This document shows positions 61,208-64,000 of a stretch of DNA of 64,000 nt, one piece after another. The position numbers were made by a program, and so were the translations under genes. Source of the stretch: Myxococcota bacterium. GTDB lineage: Bacteria; Myxococcota; XYA12-FULL-58-9; JALHOP01. The notes beneath the pieces were generated by a model. The model saw only the letters and a list, made by a program, of their open reading frames with translations. It searched no databases and was not told where the DNA came from. How positions within the stretch are numbered: position 1 is the first letter of the stretch; the number at the start of each line of letters is the position of its first letter. The stretch lies in NCBI GenBank assembly GCA_022842935.1, contig JALHOP010000005.1, forward strand, positions 1 through 64,000. The letters are read 5' to 3'.

Positions 61208-62026
61208 CTAGAAGCGCAGCTCGGCGAACGCCTGGTGATTGTGAATGCTCTCGTCGTTTACCGCCGAGACGTTGGCTGAAGTCACGCGTCTGTCGTCGCG
61301 CAGTCGTACAGCGACCGCCCGCACCATGTCCTCGACGAACATCGGTGTCTCGTAAGCGCGCATCGTCACGAGTCGCTCATCCGGCCGCTTCAGGATGCTG
61401 TACACCGGTGAAGAGCCGCTGGACTCGGCGAGCGTGACGAGCTCTTCGAGCGCAACGCTCCCGTCGTGGACGACTTCGATGGTGATGATGCCGCGCTGGT
61501 TGTGCGCGCCGTAGTCGCTAATCGCCTTGCTGCATGGGCAGAGGCTGGTCACCGGGACCTCGACGCGGCTGGTGATGCGTGTCGCGCGCGCCGACAGCAC
61601 ACAGGCGAAGGCACCGCGATAGTCGACGAAACCGCGCGCCTTGGTGGCGGGCGCTTCACGCGGCAGCACGAAGGTGAACCCTGCTTCGACGGACACCTTG
61701 TCGGCGGCGAGTCGTTTTTGCACGTCCCGGGCAAGCAACACCATCGAGGATGGCGACAGGGGAGCTTCGAGCGCGCCAGCCGCCTCGATGAAGCGGCTCA
61801 TGTGCGTGCCTTTGACGCTCGCCGGGAGGGCGCAGCTCATGGCGAGTCGAGCCAGCACGGGCTGAAGCCCGGAGGGCCCGGTGTCGAGCTTGAAAGGGTG
61901 GGCGAGCCCTTTGACACCGGCCGCGTCCAGAGCGATCTCGCGTGCATCCGGCCGGCCCTGTACGTCTTCGAACACGTCTTTCATTGCTTTCGAAGGCGAG
62001 CTAACAGGTTTTCGCGAGTCTGTCAT
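61208..62026 (-). CDS. folE2: GTP cyclohydrolase FolE2 (type IB)
   Basis: 272 residues. It makes dihydroneopterin triphosphate from GTP, the first step of folate synthesis, and unlike zinc-dependent FolE1 can use several metals. VTSLCPCSKAISDYGAHNQRG contains the conserved metal-binding Cys. The start is uncertain: ATG 62026 overlaps the start of the divergent PhoX gene by two bases, while ATG 61984 (MKDVFEDVQG) gives 258 residues and a 40-base gap; neither has a clear ribosome-binding site. Confidence 0.93.
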   Translation of the reverse strand: MTDSRKPVSSPSKAMKDVFEDVQGRPDAREIALDAAGVKGLAHPFKLDTGPSGLQPVLARLAMSCALPASVKGTHMSRFIEAAGALEAPLSPSSMVLLARDVQKRLAADKVSVEAGFTFVLPREAPATKARGFVDYRGAFACVLSARATRITSRVEVPVTSLCPCSKAISDYGAHNQRGIITIEVVHDGSVALEELVTLAESSGSSPVYSILKRPDERLVTMRAYETPMFVEDMVRAVAVRLRDDRRVTSANVSAVNDESIHNHQAFAELRF

Positions 62027-63641
62027 GAGCACCGATTGGTCCCGCCGTCGCTTCCTGGCCTGGCTTGGCCGCACCCCGCCGGCCTTGGCGCTCGCCGCGA
62101 GCGTGCCGCGCCGCGGCCTTGCTCGCGGGCGGCCCGGCGTTGTGACGCCGCTCGAGTCGACGCGTGCCGATGTCTTGTCGCTCGCGCCAGGCCTCGCCTA
62201 CCACGTCATCGTTCGTGAGGGTGACGCCATCAACGCTCGCGGTGAGGTCTTCGGGACCGGTAACGACTACCTACAATTTTTCCCCCTCGAAGGCCCCCAG
62301 GATGGGCTCTTGTGGGTCAATCACGAGTACCCCGTAGAGCTCTTCGTCAATGGCAGGCCCCGTGAGCTGCCGAAGACGAGGGCGGACGTCACCCGCGAAC
62401 GCATGATGATTGGTGGCAGCATCATCCGCGTGCGGCGCGACCCCGAAGACAACCGCTGGGCAATGGTGCAGGATGACCGCTATAACAGGCGAATCACGGC
62501 CGAGACGCCCATTCCGCTGATCGCGCCACGCCCCATCGCCGGGAGTATGACCGCCATAGGTACGCTCGCGAACTGCGCGGGCGGTGTGACCCCGTGGAAC
62601 ACCGTGCTCACCGCCGAGGAAAACTACGACCTCTTCTACGGCGAGGTGGACTACAAGAGCGGCGACTCGAATAAGCGCGTCACCGCCGACAAGCGTCCGC
62701 TCCGCTGGCACGAGCATTTCCCGCTTCACCCCGAACATTACGGCTGGGTGGTCGAGGTCGACCCTTTCAGCGGCAGCGCCAAGAAGCTCACCGCCCTCGG
62801 TCGCTTCGCGCACGAGGGCGCCACTGTTCGCCAGGCGAAAGACGGCCGCTGTGTGGTCTACAGCGGGTCCGACGAGAAGTTTGGTTGCCTCTACAAGTTC
62901 ATCGCCGATGCTCCCGGCTCGCTCGAGCACGGGACGCTGTACGTCGCGAGCTTCGATACGCGGCGCTGGGTCCCGCTCGTGTGGGCGGAGCAGCCAGTCC
63001 TGCGCAAGACGTTCTACGACCAGCTGGATGTGTTGATCCGTGCCCGCGATGCCGGACCGCTCGTGGGCGGCTCGCGTCTCGACCGCCCCGAGGGCATCGT
63101 CATCGACCCCGTGACGCAAGCCGTACTCGTGAGCTTCACGAACAATACGGTGCGACGTAATTTTTATGGGTCCATCGTCCGTATCGACGAGACCGGTGGG
63201 GACCCGCTCGCGCTCACGTTCGAGCACAGCACCTTTCTCGCCGGTGGTAGGACAACTGGCTTTGCGTGCCCAGACAACTTGGCCTTTGATCCGGGTGGCA
63301 ACCTCTGGTTCACCACCGATGTTGCCGGAGAGGACCTGCACGGCGAGCCGTACGTCGCCTTCGGCAACAACGGGCTGTTCGTCGTGCGCATGCGCGGTCC
63401 TGACGCAGGGTTGCCAGTGCGCGTTGCCGCCGCTCCGGTCGAAGCCGAGCTGACTGGACCCCTCTTTGCCCGCGACGGTCGGACGTTGTTCCTGTGTGTG
63501 CAGCACCCTGGAGAGGAGAGCGCGAGTCTCGAGCGCCCTACCAGCCGCTGGCCCGATGGTCCCGGACACCTTCCGAAATCCGCGGTGGTCGCCGTCGAAG
63601 GGGGCCTTCTCGACCACCTGTGCGTACCCGCGAAAGGGTGA
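62025..63641 (+). CDS. Tat-exported PhoX-family (DUF839) phosphatase-like protein
   Basis: 538 residues. The N-terminus STDWSRRRFLAWLG is a twin-arginine signal, so the protein is exported folded, with cofactor. The rest fits the PhoX/DUF839 propeller: LLWVNHEYPVELF, NCAGGVTPWNTVLTAEENYD, HYGWVVEVDPFSGSAKK, LDRPEGIVIDP, FACPDNLAFDPGGNLWFTTD and FLCVQHPGEE. PhoX enzymes use Ca and Fe to cleave phosphomonoesters. It is head to head with folE2, with almost no space between the start codons. Confidence 0.92.
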   Translation: MSTDWSRRRFLAWLGRTPPALALAASVPRRGLARGRPGVVTPLESTRADVLSLAPGLAYHVIVREGDAINARGEVFGTGNDYLQFFPLEGPQDGLLWVNHEYPVELFVNGRPRELPKTRADVTRERMMIGGSIIRVRRDPEDNRWAMVQDDRYNRRITAETPIPLIAPRPIAGSMTAIGTLANCAGGVTPWNTVLTAEENYDLFYGEVDYKSGDSNKRVTADKRPLRWHEHFPLHPEHYGWVVEVDPFSGSAKKLTALGRFAHEGATVRQAKDGRCVVYSGSDEKFGCLYKFIADAPGSLEHGTLYVASFDTRRWVPLVWAEQPVLRKTFYDQLDVLIRARDAGPLVGGSRLDRPEGIVIDPVTQAVLVSFTNNTVRRNFYGSIVRIDETGGDPLALTFEHSTFLAGGRTTGFACPDNLAFDPGGNLWFTTDVAGEDLHGEPYVAFGNNGLFVVRMRGPDAGLPVRVAAAPVEAELTGPLFARDGRTLFLCVQHPGEESASLERPTSRWPDGPGHLPKSAVVAVEGGLLDHLCVPAKG

Positions 63642-63749
63642 TCCGGAGGCCAATTCGTGCCGGCGAACCATTGTTCAGCGAAAAGTGGTCAGCCTTGAAA
63701 TCGCTGGTACAATGAGTCGCGAACGGCTCGTTCTTCGACCGTCGAAACC

Positions 63750-64000
63750 ATGGCGCGTGGCACAGACATTCCCTCGCGACCTGAACCGACGGGTGGTCAC
63801 CTGCAGACGACTCTACCTGACGTCCTCGGCGAGGCAGTGTTGACGACGGAGCTCTACCGCTCCGTTGTCGAGCACTCCCCAGACGCCATTCTGGTTGTGG
63901 AGCATGCGCACGTGACCTTCGCGAATGCCGCCGCGGGGCGTCTTTTCGGATGTGAAGGGCGCGAGCTCATCGGTCTCCCCCTGTCACGCCTCATAGACGG
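63750..64000 (+). CDS. PAS-domain sensory protein (partial, cut at the window end)
   Basis: The first 83 codons of a gene starting at ATG 63750. After a polar start (MARGTDIPSRPEP) the sequence reads ELYRSVVEHSPDAILVVEHA and then FANAAAGRLFGCEGRELIG, the opening of a PAS domain. Such proteins are usually histidine kinases or other signalling proteins; the output domain is outside the window. ATG 63750 is the first in-frame start after the previous gene, 108 bases earlier. Confidence 0.82.
   Translation, partial: MARGTDIPSRPEPTGGHLQTTLPDVLGEAVLTTELYRSVVEHSPDAILVVEHAHVTFANAAAGRLFGCEGRELIGLPLSRLID

Noticed and set aside
62271-63671. Open frame of 466 codons on the minus strand
   Set aside because: Antisense to the PhoX-type gene, which has a Tat signal and family motifs.

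Overview
This GC-rich, densely coded 64 kb chromosomal window looks like a free-living myxobacterium-type bacterium (Myxococcota, probably Polyangia; inferred from gene content, not proven). The pointers are an imuA-imuB-dnaE2 mutagenesis cassette, many lipoproteins including a long cysteine-repeat one, a bactofilin-like membrane protein, PilZ and sigma-54 regulators, FolE2, and many small multi-domain envelope proteins. I see two tRNA genes, no rRNA, no CRISPR array and no prophage. The only mobile DNA is the end of an IS3-type element at the left edge.

Layout. 1-260: IS end and a heptamer/octamer tandem repeat. 0.26-5.8 kb (minus): dnaE2, imuB, imuA, overlapping and probably translationally coupled, behind a palindromic SOS-type box. 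5.9-8 kb (plus): an SDR oxidoreductase and a secreted ricin-lectin/DUF4476 protein. 8-10.3 kb (minus): ECF sigma factor, zinc-finger anti-sigma factor and a bactofilin-like membrane protein. 10.5-14.3 kb: a phosphoribosyltransferase-like protein of unknown role, tRNA-Arg(TCT) and a 13-module Cys-rich lipoprotein. 14.4-16.4 kb (plus): an epimerase and a class A beta-lactamase. 16.5-23.8 kb (minus): lipoproteins, tilS, ftsH and unknown proteins, one with a strongly structured mRNA leader. 24-25.8 kb (plus): yceD, rpmF (with promoter and terminator) and dprA. 25.8-29.3 kb: an NtrC-type regulator, tRNA-Val(TAC) and small exported proteins.

29.3-35 kb: a three-gene ABC-2 exporter, convergent lon, and a TetR regulator with a candidate operator. 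35.1-39.7 kb: an AsmA-like/GT51 transglycosylase fusion, a Nudix hydrolase, two thiol redox proteins and two overlapping unknown genes. 40-47.6 kb (minus): a run of unusual envelope or signalling proteins: a degenerate receiver fused to a cNMP-binding domain and TPR-like repeats, a trypsin-fold protein without its catalytic triad, a repeat lipoprotein, a small beta-barrel, a propeller-like lipoprotein and a helical protein. 47.7-51.7 kb: ogt, PilZ, a cold-shock gene with leader hairpin and strong terminator, and two alpha/beta hydrolases. 51.8-57.5 kb (plus): malQ, a GH15 glucosidase and sppA. 57.9-61.1 kb (plus): sufS, sufE, mscL and an outer-membrane-like protein. 61.2-64 kb: folE2 head to head with a Tat-exported PhoX-type protein, then a PAS protein cut by the window end.

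Most genes are chromosomal housekeeping or stress functions. The best candidates for undescribed biology are the phosphoribosyltransferase-like protein, the structured leader at 18.46-18.58 kb, the AsmA-like/GT51 fusion, and the envelope cluster at 40-47.6 kb in which two well-known domains have lost their catalytic residues.
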